DNA of 6,245 nt from Gammaproteobacteria bacterium (GTDB lineage Bacteria; Pseudomonadota; Gammaproteobacteria; UBA9214). Position 1 is the stretch's first letter; each line of letters starts with the position of its first letter. Below the pieces are notes generated by a model, which saw only the letters and a list, made by a program, of their open reading frames with translations, did not search any database and was not told the DNA's origin. A program made the translations under genes and the position numbers. Where the stretch lies: the NCBI GenBank assembly GCA_030635865.1, contig DAOVYA010000097.1, positions 1 through 6,245 on the forward strand. Direction: 5' to 3'. Below, piece after piece: positions 5,374-6,245 of the stretch.

Positions 5374-6245
5374 TCAGTGTGCGATTATCGGTTTTTCCTT
5401 CGCTTTTCCCTTACCCTTGGCTGACTTCCTCGATGTCTCCTTGGCGTCACTCTCCTCCAGCGGGGTTGGCTGGTGCTGCAGGGCAACCTGCAAGACTTCG
5501 TCAATCCACCTGACCGGCCGGATATCCAGCTTATCCTTCACGTTCCTGGGGATTTCTGCAAGATCCTTTCGATTTTCCTCTGGAATCAATACGATAGATA
5601 TACCACCGCGATGGGCTGCCAGCAGTTTTTCCTTCAAACCTCCAATGGGAAGTATCTCTCCCCGGAGGGTAATCTCACCTGTCATGGCTACTTCCGCGCG
5701 TACCGGGATTCCTGTCAGGGCAGATACCAGGGCCGTGCACATCCCGACACCTGCGCTCGGTCCGTCCTTCGGTGTAGCGCCCTCCGGTACATGGACATGA
5801 ATATCAAGTTTCTGATAGAACTCCGGATCAATTCCCAGGAGTGCAGCCCGGCTGCGCACCACAGTGGTCGCGGCCTGGATAGACTCCTGCATTACATCAC
5901 CCAGCTGACCGGTATGGATCATTTTACCCTTACCCGCGACCGTGGTTGCTTCTATTGTTAACAGTTCACCACCGACTTCTGTCCAGGCCAGACCCGTTAC
6001 CTGGCCAACCTGGTCAAATTCCTCTGCACGGCCATAGCGGAAACGTTTGACGCCAAGGTACTTTTCAATATTTCTCGGGGTAACCGAAAGCTTGCGGCCC
6101 TTCTCTTTCAACACAAGTTCCTTAACCACCTTGCGGCATATTTTGGATATCTCGCGCTCAAGATTACGAACACCGGCTTCACGTGTGTAAAAGCGCACAA
6201 TATCCCGAATTGCATTCTGGCTGATCGATATTTCCCCCTCCTTCA
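5374..6245 (-). CDS. lon: ATP-dependent Lon protease, C-terminal part (cut by the window edge)
   Basis: The last 289 residues of Lon, the cytoplasmic AAA+ protease that removes misfolded and short-lived regulatory proteins; full length is usually about 800. The visible part begins inside the AAA+ C-terminal helical subdomain (motif [14 protein letters not shown]) and includes the whole serine-lysine protease domain. The catalytic Ser is in PKDGPSAG (codon 5755-5757) and the Lys in GLKEK (codon 5626-5628); they are 43 residues apart, the same spacing as Ser679 and Lys722 of E. coli. The frame stays open to the window edge, so the GTG at 6198 is not the start. After the conserved end of the domain ([10 protein letters not shown]) there is an extra tail of about 27 residues, rich in Lys and Ser, ending IIAH, which E. 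coli Lon lacks. Confidence 0.97.
   Translation of the reverse strand, partial: KEGEISISQNAIRDIVRFYTREAGVRNLEREISKICRKVVKELVLKEKGRKLSVTPRNIEKYLGVKRFRYGRAEEFDQVGQVTGLAWTEVGGELLTIEATTVAGKGKMIHTGQLGDVMQESIQAATTVVRSRAALLGIDPEFYQKLDIHVHVPEGATPKDGPSAGVGMCTALVSALTGIPVRAEVAMTGEITLRGEILPIGGLKEKLLAAHRGGISIVLIPEENRKDLAEIPRNVKDKLDIRPVRWIDEVLQVALQHQPTPLEESDAKETSRKSAKGKGKAKEKPIIAH

Noticed and set aside
6196..6198. GTG as the start of a short 274-residue protease
   Set aside because: The frame continues to the window edge with conserved Lon sequence, so this is an internal valine codon.

Overview
The window reads as a piece of a gammaproteobacterial chromosome of intermediate base composition, probably from an environmental (aquatic or sediment-type) lineage. 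The grounds are the gene order lon - hupB - ppiD, which is the conserved gammaproteobacterial arrangement, the close match of the Lon, HU and tRNA sequences to the enterobacterial ones, and a small secreted protein with a VPLPA/PEP-CTERM-type sorting tail, which implies an exosortase elsewhere in the genome. The species cannot be named from this sequence. Every credible gene lies on the minus strand, so transcription runs from high to low coordinates.

Right part (about 6245 to 4691): the C-terminal 289 residues of the ATP-dependent protease Lon, closed by a strong intrinsic terminator. Next come hupB (histone-like protein HU-beta), then tRNA-Val(UAC) only 9 nt after the hupB stop and tRNA-Asp(GUC) 7 nt further on, and then a second intrinsic terminator. 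hupB and the two tRNAs therefore look like one mixed mRNA/tRNA transcription unit.

Middle part (4645 to 1416): ppiD, a membrane-anchored periplasmic chaperone with a parvulin domain that keeps its typical motifs, then after 50 nt a complete sodium/proton:dicarboxylate (glutamate/aspartate-type) symporter. No terminator separates them, so co-transcription is plausible. Lon, HU and PpiD together are a proteostasis and nucleoid housekeeping block; the transporter is an add-on whose substrate is inferred only from motifs.

Left part (1415 to 1): a 654-nt non-coding region (762-1415) packed with repeats. It holds GTAGG-headed REP-like palindromes, a 158-bp nested inverted-repeat element, and a short tandem block of CTCTGTG- and TTTGCG-type units, plus a 17-nt direct repeat. 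It is followed by the small secreted VPLPA-CTERM-like protein gene (GTG start) and its terminator with a UUCG loop. The repeat region is the least ordinary part of the window. I see no phage, IS transposase, CRISPR array, defence island or clearly new multi-gene system.
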